Notes: a model not told the origin generated them from the sequence alone. 40,516 nt of DNA from Bifidobacteriaceae bacterium (GCA_022650895.1 JALCQC010000021.1:1-40516), one strand, 5' to 3'. Numbered from the stretch's first letter, positions 16,305 through 26,484 are shown. A program made the numbers and translations.

Positions 16305-16372
16305 ATCACTCTCCGTACCAAGTATTGGGCCACCACTCTGTTGGAAGCCCGAACGTACCCACTATATATAAA

Positions 16373-16408
16373 ATGAATGCCGCCACGGTAAAGCGTGACG
16401 GCATTCAT
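16373..16408 (-). terminator. Terminator of the clpP1-clpP2 operon
   Basis: ATGAATGCCG (16373-16382) pairs with CGGCATTCAT (16399-16408), with an inner CACG/CGTG stem, giving a long hairpin. On the minus strand it is followed by TTTATATATA. It separates clpP2 from clpX. Confidence 0.8.
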
Positions 16409-16499
16409 GATCAAACAATTACGTATGCAGCAGAAGAACTATAGCTAGCTTATTTTCTCTTCGCCTGTTCCGATCATTGTTTGGTAGTGACGATGTTTT

Positions 16500-17162
16500 T
16501 CATTTACGGTGTGCAAGGATCTCGTCGACGATGCCATATTCCTTTGCTGCATCGGCGGTGAGAATGGTGTCGACCTCAATATCCTTGCGGATCCTGTCTG
16601 GAGTCTGACCCGTGTGCTTTGCAAGGGTTTCCTCGAGCCATTCGCGCATTCTCAGCAGTTCCTTGGCTTGAATCTCAATCTCAGTCGCCTTGCCGAAATC
16701 CTGTCCCATGGCGGGCTGATGAATGAGAACGCGCGCGTTTGGCAGAATGAGTCGCTTACCCTTCGCACCCGCTGCAAGAAGAACCGCAGCGGCAGAGGCG
16801 GCTTGCCCTAGGCAGACTGTCTGAACATCCGGCTTCACATACTGCATGGTGTCGTAAATGGCCGTCATCGCGGTCATGGAACCACCAGGTGAATTGATGT
16901 AAATCATGATGTCACGGTTGGGATCCTGGCTTTCAAGAACCAAAAGCTGGGCCATGATGTCATCGGCGCTGGTATCGTCCACCTGAACACCCATGAAGAT
17001 GATGCGATCTTCAAAGAGCTTGCTGTATGGATCCTGCGTCTTCATTCCGTAGGGAGTCTTCTCTCCGTACTGAGGAAGAACGTAGCGATCCTGTGGGCTG
17101 CTGAAAGTTGACCCCGCCAAGCGCTGAGCGCGAGCGACGAATTGTGCTTCTTCTGATGCCAT
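16500..17162 (-). CDS. clpP2: ATP-dependent Clp protease proteolytic subunit 2
   Basis: 220 residues, serine protease of the Clp complex. The nucleophile Ser is in GQAASAAA, His in LIHQPAMG and Asp in the IEVDTILTADAAKEYG segment. SPGGSMTA is the oxyanion-hole loop. The order clpP1 then clpP2 with a 2-nt gap is the usual actinobacterial arrangement, where mixed P1P2 rings form the active tetradecamer. Confidence 0.96.
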   Translation of the reverse strand: MASEEAQFVARAQRLAGSTFSSPQDRYVLPQYGEKTPYGMKTQDPYSKLFEDRIIFMGVQVDDTSADDIMAQLLVLESQDPNRDIMIYINSPGGSMTAMTAIYDTMQYVKPDVQTVCLGQAASAAAVLLAAGAKGKRLILPNARVLIHQPAMGQDFGKATEIEIQAKELLRMREWLEETLAKHTGQTPDRIRKDIEVDTILTADAAKEYGIVDEILAHRK

Positions 17163-17164
17163 GT

Positions 17165-17788
17165 TTACTCCTTCGCCGCTTTTCCGGCCATTGAGCTCGG
17201 GGTGGTAACAAGGTGATCGATAAAGCCATAGTCGAGCGCCTGTTGTGCCGTGAACCAGTGATCATACTCATTGTCACGGTAGATCTCTTCAAGGGTATGA
17301 CCGGTCTGCTCAGCGGTGAGCTGGGCAAGTGTCTTCTTCATATCCATGATGAGTTCCGCATTGATGCGAACATCAGTTGCGGTTCCGCCGATGCCACCGG
17401 ACGGCTGATGCATGAGCACACGGGCGTGCGAGGTAATGAACCGCTTGCCCTTGGTGCCAGAGGACAGCAAGAACTGTCCCATGGAAGCCGCCATGCCAAC
17501 GGCGATGGTCGCCACGTCGGGCTCGATGAGCTGCATGGTGTCGTAAATCGCCATTCCAGCGGTAATTGAACCACCTGGCGAATTGATGTAGAGCCAAATA
17601 TCCTTCGACGGATCCTCGGCTGCTAAGGTCAGCATTTGGGCACAGATGACATTTGCGTTGTCATCCTTCACCTCGCTACCGAGCCAGATGATGCGTTCTT
17701 TTAAAAGCCGGTTGAAGATGGGATCATTGGGTCCCGCCGGTGCGTCACCGTCAGCCATCACTGGCAACGGTCTCACGGAATCTACCAC
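17165..17788 (-). CDS. clpP1: ATP-dependent Clp protease proteolytic subunit 1
   Basis: 207 residues from a GTG at 17788, chosen because AAAGGAG lies exactly 5 nt upstream; a GTG eight codons earlier (17812) would swallow that SD. Catalytic Ser in GMAASMGQF, His in LMHQPSGG, Asp in the [10 protein letters not shown] segment, and the NSPGGSIT oxyanion loop. Pairs with ClpP2 encoded 2 nt downstream. Confidence 0.95.
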   Translation of the reverse strand: MVDSVRPLPVMADGDAPAGPNDPIFNRLLKERIIWLGSEVKDDNANVICAQMLTLAAEDPSKDIWLYINSPGGSITAGMAIYDTMQLIEPDVATIAVGMAASMGQFLLSSGTKGKRFITSHARVLMHQPSGGIGGTATDVRINAELIMDMKKTLAQLTAEQTGHTLEEIYRDNEYDHWFTAQQALDYGFIDHLVTTPSSMAGKAAKE

Positions 17789-17982
17789 GGTGTCTCCTTT
17801 GTGTTCGTTCACCTTTTCTGAGATTACTGCCTTGCGATGACTGCAACTGCTTGTTTTTGCTCAGTGCGCAACGAATCCTCTTGCAGCGCAAAACTCTCAG
17901 TGCCGATGATCTTGTACCCAAGCCGTTCGGTCACATGCTCCAGAGCACTGCGAACGAAGAGGGTCGGTAATCGGAAGATAAA

Positions 17983-18020
17983 AAAACGATGAACCTGAAA
18001 CTCATCAGGTTCATCGTTTT
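17983..18020 (-). terminator. Terminator downstream of tig
   Basis: A perfect 16-bp stem AAAACGATGAACCTGA (17983-17998) / TCAGGTTCATCGTTTT (18005-18020) with a 6-nt loop. On the minus strand it ends in a run of T residues (TTTTTTATC). It separates tig from clpP1. Confidence 0.92.
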
Positions 18021-18043
18021 CAATAACTACATTACTGAATGAA

Positions 18044-19429
18044 TTACTCTTCGGAAGAAGCTTCCGAATCAGCGGAGGTGATGTTGTCGGCAACCTGAGC
18101 TGCTGCAGCTGCTGCAGCAACAGTCTCATCCTGCTCCGGCTCGTCATCTTCACCCAGGAAACGGCTCAGATCAAGAGTCTTGCCGTCGGAGTCCTTGAAG
18201 GTAACCTGACGCATTCCTGCGAGCAGACCCTTGGAACGTCCTACTTCCTTGACGGCGGAACCAAGCTGACCATTCTTCACGATGGAGGAGATGAACTGCG
18301 ACGGATCCATGCCGTACTGCTGTGCAATGCTTGCCAGGAAGTTGGTGACATCGTTTTGCGTGACGTTGATCTCAAGCTTTTCTGCAAGGGCATCAAGAAC
18401 CATCTGATCGGTGAGTTCCTTGACGGCCTCATCTTCAGCCTTCTTCTTGTCCTCATCGGAAGCTTTGTCGGGGTCTGCCGAGAGAGCCTTGACGTGATCG
18501 GACACAAGAGCGTCCTTCACACCTGCCGGAACTGGGATGTCCAAGCCTTCCTCAAGACGTGCGATGAAGAGATCGCGTGCCTCGTTGGCCTGACGGCCCT
18601 CGGAATCGAACTCGGCCTGCTTGCGGATGTCAGCCTTGAGCTCATCGAGCGTATCGAATTCCGACGCCTCCTGTGCGAAGTCATCGTTGAGTTCCGGAAG
18701 CTCTTCCGCCTTCACGGAATTCACCTTGACAGTGACCTGAGCCTTCTCGCCTTCATGTTCGCCAGAGGCCAGAGGAGCCTCGAAAGTGGTCTCCTCCCCC
18801 GCGGACAAACCGTCGAGAGCCTCATCGAGACCGTCGAGCATGTTACCCGAGCCGAGCTCGTAGCTCACACCGGACTGTGAATCGACAACTTCACCATCAA
18901 TGGTGGCGGAGAGATCGAGGGAAGCGAAATCACCCTTCTGAGCCGGACGATCAACACCCACCAAGGTGCCGAAACGCTGGCGCAAGCCTTCGAGCCTGCG
19001 ATCGATGTCCTCGTCCTTGACCTCAGGCTTGGCGACCTCAATCTCCATGTCTTTCGGTTCCGGAAGTTCGAAATCGGGACGAATCTCAACTTCGGCAGTG
19101 AACTCAAGCAGAGTCTCATCACTTGAGGAAGTCGGAATCTTCTCCACGTTCAGCTGCGGCTGATCCATGGGACGCAGGTTTTCTTGCTGGGCACCCTTGG
19201 AATAAAGCTCCGGAACCGCATTATTGAGAGCCTCGGAGACGACCGCTGGGAATCCCAAGCGCTGATCGATGATACGTGCGGGAACGTGTCCCTTACGGAA
19301 ACCGGGAATATTGACCTGCTTGCCGAGCTCTTTACGAGTCTCGTCCAGGTATGGATCAAGCTCTTCTTTGTCGACAGTGACGGTCATCTTGACCTTGGTC
19401 GGCTCAAGCTTCTCGACGCTAGTTTTCAC
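18044..19429 (-). CDS. tig: Trigger factor
   Basis: 461 residues. The GTG at 19429 is preferred: GGAG lies 6 nt upstream and it gives the usual MKTSVEKLEPTKVKMTV start. The ribosome-binding signature GFRKGHVPARII is present (near residues 44-55), followed by the FKBP-type PPIase domain (QKGDFASLDLSATIDGE) and the helical chaperone arms. It binds nascent chains at the ribosome exit. The C-terminus has an acidic, alanine-rich extension (DDEPEQDETV, then seven alanines) beyond the conserved domain. It ends with a strong terminator; clpP1P2 and clpX lie downstream on the same strand. Confidence 0.97.
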   Translation of the reverse strand: MKTSVEKLEPTKVKMTVTVDKEELDPYLDETRKELGKQVNIPGFRKGHVPARIIDQRLGFPAVVSEALNNAVPELYSKGAQQENLRPMDQPQLNVEKIPTSSSDETLLEFTAEVEIRPDFELPEPKDMEIEVAKPEVKDEDIDRRLEGLRQRFGTLVGVDRPAQKGDFASLDLSATIDGEVVDSQSGVSYELGSGNMLDGLDEALDGLSAGEETTFEAPLASGEHEGEKAQVTVKVNSVKAEELPELNDDFAQEASEFDTLDELKADIRKQAEFDSEGRQANEARDLFIARLEEGLDIPVPAGVKDALVSDHVKALSADPDKASDEDKKKAEDEAVKELTDQMVLDALAEKLEINVTQNDVTNFLASIAQQYGMDPSQFISSIVKNGQLGSAVKEVGRSKGLLAGMRQVTFKDSDGKTLDLSRFLGEDDEPEQDETVAAAAAAAQVADNITSADSEASSEE

Positions 19430-19475
19430 CCTGCACTCCAATTCGTTGAATAAGTATTCTGCTCTAAAGCAACCT

Positions 19476-20765
19476 CTACATGATAACGCGACTCACCGAC
19501 TCAGCGACGAGGCGGCACTGCCATGGGCGCGCTCCCTGCTCCTGGAGGAAACCGGCGACATCTGCGGGAACGCTTTCCTGCCAGCACAGATTGCGCAATA
19601 TCTTCGGCGTCAGCACCAGCTCGGAGGGAACGTTTGTGACCTCGGCAATCTGCAAGATCGCCTTCTTGGCAGCCTGCAGACGCGCGAACCGCTCAGGCTG
19701 GTGCTCACGCCAATACTTCATGGAACGCGGGGCCTGATTCTTGTCATGCACCCTTGCCGGTGACGCCTGGGGAAGCTCATCGTCATCGAGCGCCATGGCC
19801 CTGTCGATCGCCTCTTTCCAGACACGTGGCTTCACGGAACGCTGAAGCGGAGCATAGCGTTCGAACATTTTGTCCTGCTCCGACCCCGTGTACACTCGCA
19901 CCCGCTGATTGAGACCTCTGATGGCACGGAATTGGGAAGCATTATGCGGTTTTCGAAGGGCTGCCTGGATGATGGAAGAATCCGAGAGCAGCAGACTCGG
20001 CGCAATATCGAGTTCTCTGGCATGACGGTCGCGAACAGTCCAGAGCTCGCGAACGATGGCAAGCGCGCGTCGATCCGATTTCAGCATGGTGATCTTGGAA
20101 GTATGTCGCCATGGCTCGGAGGAGGGCGTCCTAGAACTGAGACCTTTCTCAAGAATCGCCGCAAATTCTTGTTCCGCCCATTCGTCTTTGCCCGCGTTGC
20201 GCAACGCCGTCTGGAGCTCTGCCATGAGCGGCGCCAAGAGCTCCACATCCAAAGCTGCGTAATTCCGCCAATCTCTTGGAAGAGGACGATACGACCAGTC
20301 AGCTGCGGAATGCTCCTTTGCCAAGGTCTTGCCGAGGAACCTCTCCGTGACCGCTGCCAGACCGACGTGAGGAAGATTCAACAGGCGTGCGGCGTACTCG
20401 GTGTCGAACAATGCCGTTGGCCGAATTCCGATCTCCGCGAAACCCGGCAAATCCTGACTGGCATCGTGCAGAATCCAAGGAACGCCCGCAAATTCACGGG
20501 TAAAAATGGAGAAGTCGACACCTTCCTTGCGCAAGGCAATGGGGTCAAAGAGAAAAATCCCGGAATCGCCGCGCTTGATCTGGATAAGCCAATCCTCATG
20601 ACTGTAACGGAAACCCGAGGCGCGTTCGGCGTCGGCGGCGATGGGGCCCTGCGACGCCGCCAACACTTCGAGTGCAACGTCGAAATCGTCGGAATGGTTC
20701 ACAACATCGGGGACCCCGCCTTCGGGTTCCTTCTGCAAAATGGGTGTGTCAGGCTCGAAACTCAC
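19476..20765 (-). CDS. rnd: Ribonuclease D-type 3'-5' exonuclease with HRDC domain
   Basis: 429 residues with a GTG start; AGAAGG lies about 10 nt upstream. DEDD exonuclease motifs: Exo I IAADAERASGFRY (Asp/Glu), Exo II LHDASQDLPGF with FDTEYAARLLN nearby, and Exo III YAALDVELLAPL. An HRDC-like domain follows at about 215-300 (DRRALAIVRELWTVRDRHARELD) and a second helical module to the C-terminus. The family trims tRNA and other small RNA 3' ends. It is 46 nt upstream of tig on the same strand. Confidence 0.92.
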   Translation of the reverse strand: MSFEPDTPILQKEPEGGVPDVVNHSDDFDVALEVLAASQGPIAADAERASGFRYSHEDWLIQIKRGDSGIFLFDPIALRKEGVDFSIFTREFAGVPWILHDASQDLPGFAEIGIRPTALFDTEYAARLLNLPHVGLAAVTERFLGKTLAKEHSAADWSYRPLPRDWRNYAALDVELLAPLMAELQTALRNAGKDEWAEQEFAAILEKGLSSRTPSSEPWRHTSKITMLKSDRRALAIVRELWTVRDRHARELDIAPSLLLSDSSIIQAALRKPHNASQFRAIRGLNQRVRVYTGSEQDKMFERYAPLQRSVKPRVWKEAIDRAMALDDDELPQASPARVHDKNQAPRSMKYWREHQPERFARLQAAKKAILQIAEVTNVPSELVLTPKILRNLCWQESVPADVAGFLQEQGARPWQCRLVAESVSRVIM

Positions 20766-20988
20766 TCAGGGCCGCCTTCTTTCACTTTCTCCGTCTGTCC
20801 TAGGACCTCTCCTTGAGGTTCGTTCGCGCAGCAGTGTGCGCAGGTGCACGCATACTCCCACCGAATTCTTTTCATAGCCGGAGTCAACGACGATCACAGT
20901 TCACAGCCTACAACTGGCTCTGACAGCGAGCTGCTCTCCCCTAGCGATGGAACGCACACGGATGCCTCGAACTGAGGGATTACACAGA

Positions 20989-21045
20989 TTTCCCGTGGTC
21001 GCCACCCCTTATCTGATGAATATCAGAAGGTACGACCACGGGAAA
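20989..21045 (-). terminator. Large branched hairpin after pflA
   Basis: TTTCCCGTGGTCG (20989-21001) pairs perfectly with CGACCACGGGAAA (21033-21045); the interior contains a second small stem (CTGAT/ATCAG). It lies directly behind the pflA stop codon. The U-tract is weak, so it may be a terminator or a 3'-stabilising structure. Confidence 0.65.
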
Positions 21046-21052
21046 AGGGAAT

Positions 21053-21925
21053 TTAGTAGACGACGAATCCGTGCGCCTCGAACTGATCGTGCACACGCTT
21101 CTTGAGCGCTGCACTCGGCCCCTTTTGATCTTCCAAAGGGTAGGGAATGCGCAATTCATGCCACTTGGGGCGTCCGAGTTGGTGGAAGCCCAGCACGTCA
21201 ATGTGTTCGACGGCATCACCAAACTGTTCACAGATATTTGCCACGTTTTCGACGTTGCTTTCAGAATCGGTGAGTCCCGGAACCAACACGAAACGCACCC
21301 AGATCTTTGAGCCGGCCGCCGCGAGGCGCTTGCCGAAATCGATGGTCGGCTGGAGGGCTCCCCCCGTCACCTTGCGGTAGGTCTCTTCGTCTCCCGACTT
21401 TACGTCAAGAAGGCACAGATCGATGTCGCGTATGTTTTCATCGGTGTAGTTCGCCCCCAGAAAACCAGACGTGTCCAGACACGTATGAACGCCCATCTCC
21501 TTAGTAGCGCGGAAAACCCGCGTGACGAAGGCGGGCTGCATCATCGACTCACCGCCGGAGAAAGTGATTCCGCCGCCCGTGGCCTGGAACAGATCCTTGT
21601 AGCGCTCGATTTTCTTCATCATGGCGTCGAAATACACAGGCTGTCCATCGCGCATCTTCCACGTGTCAGGGTTCTGACAATACTGACAGCGCAGAGGACA
21701 CCCACTCATGAACACCGTCATCCGCGTGCCCGGTCCGTCCACGGAAGTGTTGATGTCCCACGAATGGACAAAACCGATATCACCGGTCTTCAGAGCCGCG
21801 ATGCGGTCGCGGCGATCCAACCCTATGGGAGACTCGAAGCCCGAGAGTCCGCCCATCAGTGTTTGGCGTGCATACACTTTTGAATCCCTCAGCATATGTG
21901 CCTTGGTGGTTCTGAATCCTGACAT
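21053..21925 (-). CDS. pflA: Pyruvate formate-lyase activating enzyme
   Basis: 290 residues, radical SAM activase that installs the glycyl radical on PflB. The cluster motif CPLRCQYC (CxxxCxxC) binds the [4Fe-4S] cluster, and TFSGGES is the SAM-binding GGE loop. VDGPGTRMTVFMSGC is the typical lead-in. SD AAGGAG is 5 nt before the ATG. About 30 extra residues precede the family core. pflB lies 92 nt upstream, with a hairpin between them. Requires iron and works only anaerobically. Confidence 0.97.
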   Translation of the reverse strand: MSGFRTTKAHMLRDSKVYARQTLMGGLSGFESPIGLDRRDRIAALKTGDIGFVHSWDINTSVDGPGTRMTVFMSGCPLRCQYCQNPDTWKMRDGQPVYFDAMMKKIERYKDLFQATGGGITFSGGESMMQPAFVTRVFRATKEMGVHTCLDTSGFLGANYTDENIRDIDLCLLDVKSGDEETYRKVTGGALQPTIDFGKRLAAAGSKIWVRFVLVPGLTDSESNVENVANICEQFGDAVEHIDVLGFHQLGRPKWHELRIPYPLEDQKGPSAALKKRVHDQFEAHGFVVY

Positions 21926-21955
21926 CTCGACTCCTTCCTACTCGATACTTCAGCA

Positions 21956-21989
21956 AATGAGGGGGTGAGGAATCCCCCACCCCCTCATT
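21956..21989 (-). terminator. Hairpin between pflB and pflA
   Basis: A 12-bp perfect stem AATGAGGGGGTG (21956-21967) / CACCCCCTCATT (21978-21989) follows the pflB stop on the minus strand, with only a short TTTGCTG after it. It may partly terminate transcription, so that pflA is made at a lower level than pflB. Confidence 0.7.
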
Positions 21990-22017
21990 CAACTGTACGG
22001 AATATACGGCTGCTGTT

Positions 22018-24384
22018 CTACTCGGTCACTGCGCCCTGATGGAAGGTACGAGAGATGACGTCGAGCTGCTGCTCGCGGGTGAGCTTCACGAAGTTTACTG
22101 CGTAGCCGGAGACACGAACCGTCAGGTGCGGGTACTTTTCAGGATGTGCGACAGCGTCCTCCAGCTGCTCCTTGCGCAGAACGTTGATATTCGCGTGGTA
22201 GAGGCCGTGGCCGTTGCCGGAATCGAGGATGCCGACCAGATTGGTGATGCGCTCGTCCTCATCGCGGCCAAGTCCGTCAGGAGTAATGGTGTTGGTGAGG
22301 GAGATGCCATCGAGTGCATCCTCATAGTCGATCTTTCCGACGGAGAACATGGACGGCAGCATACCGTGGGAATCCATGCCGTTCTCAGGGTTTGCACCTG
22401 GAGCGAACGGAGTGCCCTTCTTGTGTCCCGAGGGGAACTCGCCGGTGTTGTGGCCGTACTCAACGTTGGAGGTAATGGTCAGAATGGACTGGGTGGGAAC
22501 CGCGCCGCGGTACACGGGGAGACGCTTGACCTGACCCATAACAGTGGAAACGACCCACTTCGCCAGATCGTCGGCACGATCGTCGTCGTTGCCGTAGATC
22601 GGGAATTCTCCATCAGTGACATAGCCAACGATGAGATCGTCATCCGCGCCTTCGACATAACGCTCGTCGTCGGCGGTGAGGTCCTTGTTATAGACCGGGG
22701 TGACCTTCGCATACTTGAGTGCGGAGAGGGAATCGGCTGCGATCGACAGACCCGACATGCCGCATCCAAGGGTACGGTAGACCTCCTTGTCGTGCAGAGC
22801 CATCTCAATGGACTCGTATGCATACTTATCGTGCATATAGTGGATGATGTTCAGAGCCTCGATGTAGGTTTCGCTCAACCACTCAAGAGCCTTGACGTAG
22901 TTAGCCTTGACCTTCTCGTAGCTCAGGGTACCGTCTGCCTCAGGCGTGACGGGATCGATGAAGCCCTTGTCGATGACCTGAAGTCCGGTCATCTCGTCGC
23001 GGCCACCGTTGATCGCGTAGAGCAGAGCCTTTGCGGTGTTCACACGGGCTGCGAAGAACTGCATCTGCTTGCCGACGCGCATTGGTGAAACGCAGCAGGC
23101 GATGGCGGCATCGTCACCCCAGTGGGAACGAATGTCCTTGTCGGACTCGTACTGGATGGCGGAGGTGTCGATGGAGATACGAGCACAGAAGCGCTTGTAG
23201 CCCTCAGGGAGCTTCGAATCCCAGAAGATGGTGATGTTCGGCTCGGGGCCAGGTCCGAGGTGCTCGAGCGTCAGGGTGTTGAGCAGACGGAACGATGTCT
23301 TAGTGACGAGGGTACGGCCATCATCGCCGAAGCCTGCATCTGACCAGGTTGCCCAGTAGGGGTCACCGGAGAAGATGTTGTCATAGTCCTTGGTGCGCAG
23401 GAAACGGACGATACGGAGCTTCATCACGATGTTGTCGATGATCTCCTGAGCGTCGGTTTCGTCGATGAGACCCTTCTGCAGGTCGCGTTCGAAGTACGCG
23501 TCGAAGAATGCGGAGAGGCGGCCGATGGACATTGCCGCGCCATCCTGGCTCTTGATGGAAGCGAGATAGCCGAAGTACGTCCACTGAACGGCTTCCTTCG
23601 CGTTCTGTGCCGGACGGGTGAGGTCGAAGCCGTATTCCTTGCCCAAGGTGATGAGCTGCTTGAGGGCCTTGATCTGCTCGTCATGCTCCTCGCGGAAGCG
23701 GATCCAGTGCTCGATCTCCGGCTCGGTGAAGTCGTTGCGATAAGGAATTGAATCCTTGTCGATCTTCTTCTGCTCGATGAGCTTGTTGACGCCATAGAGG
23801 GCGACACGACGGTAATCGCCGATGATGCGGCCACGGCCGTAAGCATCCGGAAGACCAGTGAGGATCTTGTTGTGACGTGCGCGCTTGATGCGTGGCGTAT
23901 AAACACCGAAGACGCCATCATTGTGGGTCTTGCGGTACTTAGTGAAGATCTTCTTGATCTCGGGATCGGGCTCCTTGCCCGCCTCACGAATTGCCTGCTC
24001 GACCATGCGCCAACCACCGTTTGGCATCATGGCGCGCTTGGTGGGGACATCCGTCTGAAGACCGACGATGACGTTATCCTCATCCTTGTTGTCGATGTAG
24101 CCGGGAGGGAACGCATCGATTCCCGCTGGCGTGTGAGTGTCTACATCATAAACGCGCTGCTTGCGCTCTACGGCAAGATAATTGTCGTCGAGGTACTTCC
24201 ACAGATGCTTGGTGCGTGGTGTGGCGTCGGCGAGGAAGGACTCGTCACCCTCATAGGGGGTGTAGTTCTTCTGAATGAAGTCACGGACGTCGATCTGTTC
24301 CTGCCAGTTGCCTTCGGTAAAGCCTTCCCACGCTTTAGCCTGAAGCTCTTCGGCGGAAGCTGCCTGGGTTTCCACTGCTGTCAT
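22018..24384 (-). CDS. pflB: Formate acetyltransferase (pyruvate formate-lyase)
   Basis: 788 residues from the ATG at 24384, which has AAAGGAG 5 nt upstream; an in-frame ATG at 24438 would add 18 residues including that SD. Converts pyruvate and CoA to formate and acetyl-CoA. Adjacent catalytic cysteines are at 430-431 (IACCVSPM), and the glycyl radical site is Gly760 in RVSGYAVNF near the C-terminus. In bifid-shunt fermenters this enzyme shifts flux from lactate to formate, acetate and ethanol and gains ATP. Activated by PflA encoded downstream. Confidence 0.98.
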   Translation of the reverse strand: MTAVETQAASAEELQAKAWEGFTEGNWQEQIDVRDFIQKNYTPYEGDESFLADATPRTKHLWKYLDDNYLAVERKQRVYDVDTHTPAGIDAFPPGYIDNKDEDNVIVGLQTDVPTKRAMMPNGGWRMVEQAIREAGKEPDPEIKKIFTKYRKTHNDGVFGVYTPRIKRARHNKILTGLPDAYGRGRIIGDYRRVALYGVNKLIEQKKIDKDSIPYRNDFTEPEIEHWIRFREEHDEQIKALKQLITLGKEYGFDLTRPAQNAKEAVQWTYFGYLASIKSQDGAAMSIGRLSAFFDAYFERDLQKGLIDETDAQEIIDNIVMKLRIVRFLRTKDYDNIFSGDPYWATWSDAGFGDDGRTLVTKTSFRLLNTLTLEHLGPGPEPNITIFWDSKLPEGYKRFCARISIDTSAIQYESDKDIRSHWGDDAAIACCVSPMRVGKQMQFFAARVNTAKALLYAINGGRDEMTGLQVIDKGFIDPVTPEADGTLSYEKVKANYVKALEWLSETYIEALNIIHYMHDKYAYESIEMALHDKEVYRTLGCGMSGLSIAADSLSALKYAKVTPVYNKDLTADDERYVEGADDDLIVGYVTDGEFPIYGNDDDRADDLAKWVVSTVMGQVKRLPVYRGAVPTQSILTITSNVEYGHNTGEFPSGHKKGTPFAPGANPENGMDSHGMLPSMFSVGKIDYEDALDGISLTNTITPDGLGRDEDERITNLVGILDSGNGHGLYHANINVLRKEQLEDAVAHPEKYPHLTVRVSGYAVNFVKLTREQQLDVISRTFHQGAVTE

Positions 24385-24439
24385 TTCAACTCCTTTGTGT
24401 GTAGCAACAACGCATCCTTGTATTGCTGCCGATGTCATA

Positions 24440-24445
24440 ATTCTA
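24440..24445 (-). promoter_or_regulatory. Possible -10 box of pflB
   Basis: TAGAAT on the minus strand lies about 55 nt upstream of the pflB ATG and would give a short leader with the SD. No clear -35 is visible. Confidence 0.3.
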
Positions 24446-24528
24446 TCGATGAAACCGCATTATTCCTAGGTGGAACGACGTGAGGTTAATCACACTTGAG
24501 GAGGTGTCGTGACCATTTGAACGTTCTT

Positions 24529-24753
24529 TCATTTTTTCTCTTGACGTTTTCCACGATTCTCCCATTCTTCCTCCCACCGCTTATCGTCTTCTTCCCATTT
24601 CTTGTTGCGTTTCTTCGCTATCTTCCACGCATTGATCGCTTCGCTCTTTGTGGCGTAGGGACCCATGCGATCCTGAATGCGAGTGAGCATCCCCTTCTCC
24701 GGCTGTTCCGTGACGGTATTGAAATACCACTCTTTCTTTTTCCTGCCAAACAT
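24529..24753 (-). CDS. Small conserved charged protein (SPOR-like repeat segment)
   Basis: 74 residues with SD AAAGGAG 7 nt before the ATG. The EWYFNTVTEQPEKG stretch followed by QDRMGPYATKSEAINAWKIAKKRNKKW is a pattern I recognise from short conserved actinobacterial proteins that resemble a single SPOR-type repeat. The C-terminus is a highly charged helix rich in Trp, Glu and Lys. No signal peptide; likely cytosolic. Located 57 nt downstream of nadE on the same strand, so probably in its transcript. Function unknown. Confidence 0.82.
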   Translation of the reverse strand: MFGRKKKEWYFNTVTEQPEKGMLTRIQDRMGPYATKSEAINAWKIAKKRNKKWEEDDKRWEEEWENRGKRQEKK

Positions 24754-24810
24754 TGCGTGGCTCCTTTCTTTCCGTAACGTGATGTAGAGGCGATATGAGG
24801 TACCGCGCCG

Positions 24811-26484
24811 CTACTCGCGGAAGCGGGAGGTGATGGGAAGACGGCGGTCCCTGCCGAACGCCAACGCCGTCACCTTGGGCCCAAGCGGATACTGCCGGCG
24901 CTTCCACTCGGCACGGTCCACCAGTCGCATCACGGTGTCAACGGTCGCGGGGTCGAATCCGTCGTCGAGAAGGTCAGCGCGACCATGGGCGTGTTCGATA
25001 TAGGCTGCCAGCACCTGGTCGAGAAGCGCGTAGTCGGGCAGGGAGTCGGAGTCCTTCTGACCCGGCCTCAGCTCGGCCGAGGGCGGTTTCTCAATGGAAC
25101 TCACCGGAATGACCTCTGCCTCACCGTCCTGCTCGGCCTTCTTATTCCTCCACCTCGCCAGATCCCACACGCGGGTTTTCAGAAGATCCTTGATGGGGGC
25201 ATAGCCGCCGACTGCATCTCCATAAATGGTGGAATACCCGCAGGCCAGCTCGGATTTGTTGCCAGTCGCCAGAGCGAGCAGTCCCTTGGAATTCGAGTAC
25301 GCCATGACGATGACACCGCGAATGCGCGCCTGGAGATTCTCCGCCGAGATTCCCTCAAGATGGAGCTGGTTCTGATAGGCGCTGAAGAGATCTTCGATGG
25401 CTTCGATATGGTAGTGCGCGCCAAGGTTCTCGGCGAGCTGCTGGGCATCGTCCTTGGAACCGTCCGAGGAGTAACGACTCGGCATGGACAGACCCCACAC
25501 GTTCTCTCCTCCCACGGCGTCGGCCGCCATGGCCGCCACCAAGGCCGAATCGATGCCTCCGGACATGCCGAGGACAACTCCCGTGAATCCATTTTTCGCC
25601 ATGTAATCCCGCAGTCCGAGCACACAGGCCTTATAGACCTCTTCATCCTTTTCGAGGCCGCGAGCGACATTGCCGGTTTCCACTGGCAGCGTCTCCCCTA
25701 CTCCCACGTCCTGAGGTGCAGGCAGGGTCCAATAGCTGAGGTCCTCCTCGAATTGCACACTCCGTTCCAGGAGGCGTCCTTCCTGATCGACGACGAAGCT
25801 GCCGCCGTCGAAGACGAGATCGTCCTGACCACCCACCTGATTGAGGTAGATCATCGGAGCCCCGACTTCGGCAGCACGTTTGATTCCTAAGTCAAGACGC
25901 GTAACCGTCTTACCTTCTTCGTAAGGACTCCCGTTGATGGTGAGCAACACGTCGATGTTCTGAGTTGCCAAATCGGCGACAGGACCGCCATCCTGCCAAA
26001 TGTCTTCGCAGATGGCCACGCCGATGCGACGGCCGTTGACGGTGAGCACCAGCGACTTATCCCCGGGAGTAAAAATACGGAACTCATCGAACACTCCGTA
26101 ATTGGGAAGGAAATGCTTGTCATAGCCGGCCCAGACAACACCGTTGTGAAGCACGACGAGCCGGTTGCGCGGCTTATCCGTTTCGTGATCCGTTCCCACC
26201 GTTCCGACAACGACGTAGAGGTCGCCCAAGCCTTCCTGCGAAAGGCGCGAGGCCAACGAGTCGGCCGCCTCCCACGCCGCCTTGCGGAAGGTTCCCCGGA
26301 AAGCGAGATCCTCGATGGGATAGCCGGTAAGCGTCATCTCGGGAAAAACAACAACGTCGCTTTTCGCTGCTGCAGACCGCGTAAAATCAAGGACCTTTGT
26401 CACATTGCCTTCAAGGTCACCGACACAGGTGTCGATCTGGGCAAGGGCAAATCGAACTGCACCACGGACATCATTCTGGGCCAT
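24811..26484 (-). CDS. nadE: Glutamine-dependent NAD+ synthetase
   Basis: 557 residues. The N-terminal nitrilase-type glutaminase domain (about 10-270) shows Glu in VVFPEMTLTGYP, Lys in the YDKHFLPNYGVFDE segment and the nucleophile Cys in GVAICEDIW. The C-terminal amidoligase domain has the PP-loop LGMSGGIDSALVA and the ATGNKSELACGYSTIYGD substrate segment. Converts nicotinic acid adenine dinucleotide to NAD+ using glutamine ammonia. SD GAGG precedes the ATG. Divergent from the DUF1295 gene. Confidence 0.97.
   Translation of the reverse strand: MAQNDVRGAVRFALAQIDTCVGDLEGNVTKVLDFTRSAAAKSDVVVFPEMTLTGYPIEDLAFRGTFRKAAWEAADSLASRLSQEGLGDLYVVVGTVGTDHETDKPRNRLVVLHNGVVWAGYDKHFLPNYGVFDEFRIFTPGDKSLVLTVNGRRIGVAICEDIWQDGGPVADLATQNIDVLLTINGSPYEEGKTVTRLDLGIKRAAEVGAPMIYLNQVGGQDDLVFDGGSFVVDQEGRLLERSVQFEEDLSYWTLPAPQDVGVGETLPVETGNVARGLEKDEEVYKACVLGLRDYMAKNGFTGVVLGMSGGIDSALVAAMAADAVGGENVWGLSMPSRYSSDGSKDDAQQLAENLGAHYHIEAIEDLFSAYQNQLHLEGISAENLQARIRGVIVMAYSNSKGLLALATGNKSELACGYSTIYGDAVGGYAPIKDLLKTRVWDLARWRNKKAEQDGEAEVIPVSSIEKPPSAELRPGQKDSDSLPDYALLDQVLAAYIEHAHGRADLLDDGFDPATVDTVMRLVDRAEWKRRQYPLGPKVTALAFGRDRRLPITSRFRE

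Noticed and set aside
17824-18153. ORF of 109 codons between tig and clpP1
   Set aside because: Overlaps the tig 3' end out of frame and runs through the tig terminator; not credible as a gene.
22039-23088. 349-codon plus-strand ORF opposite pflB
   Set aside because: It is antisense to the highly conserved pflB frame and arises from its codon bias; no SD or known motif.
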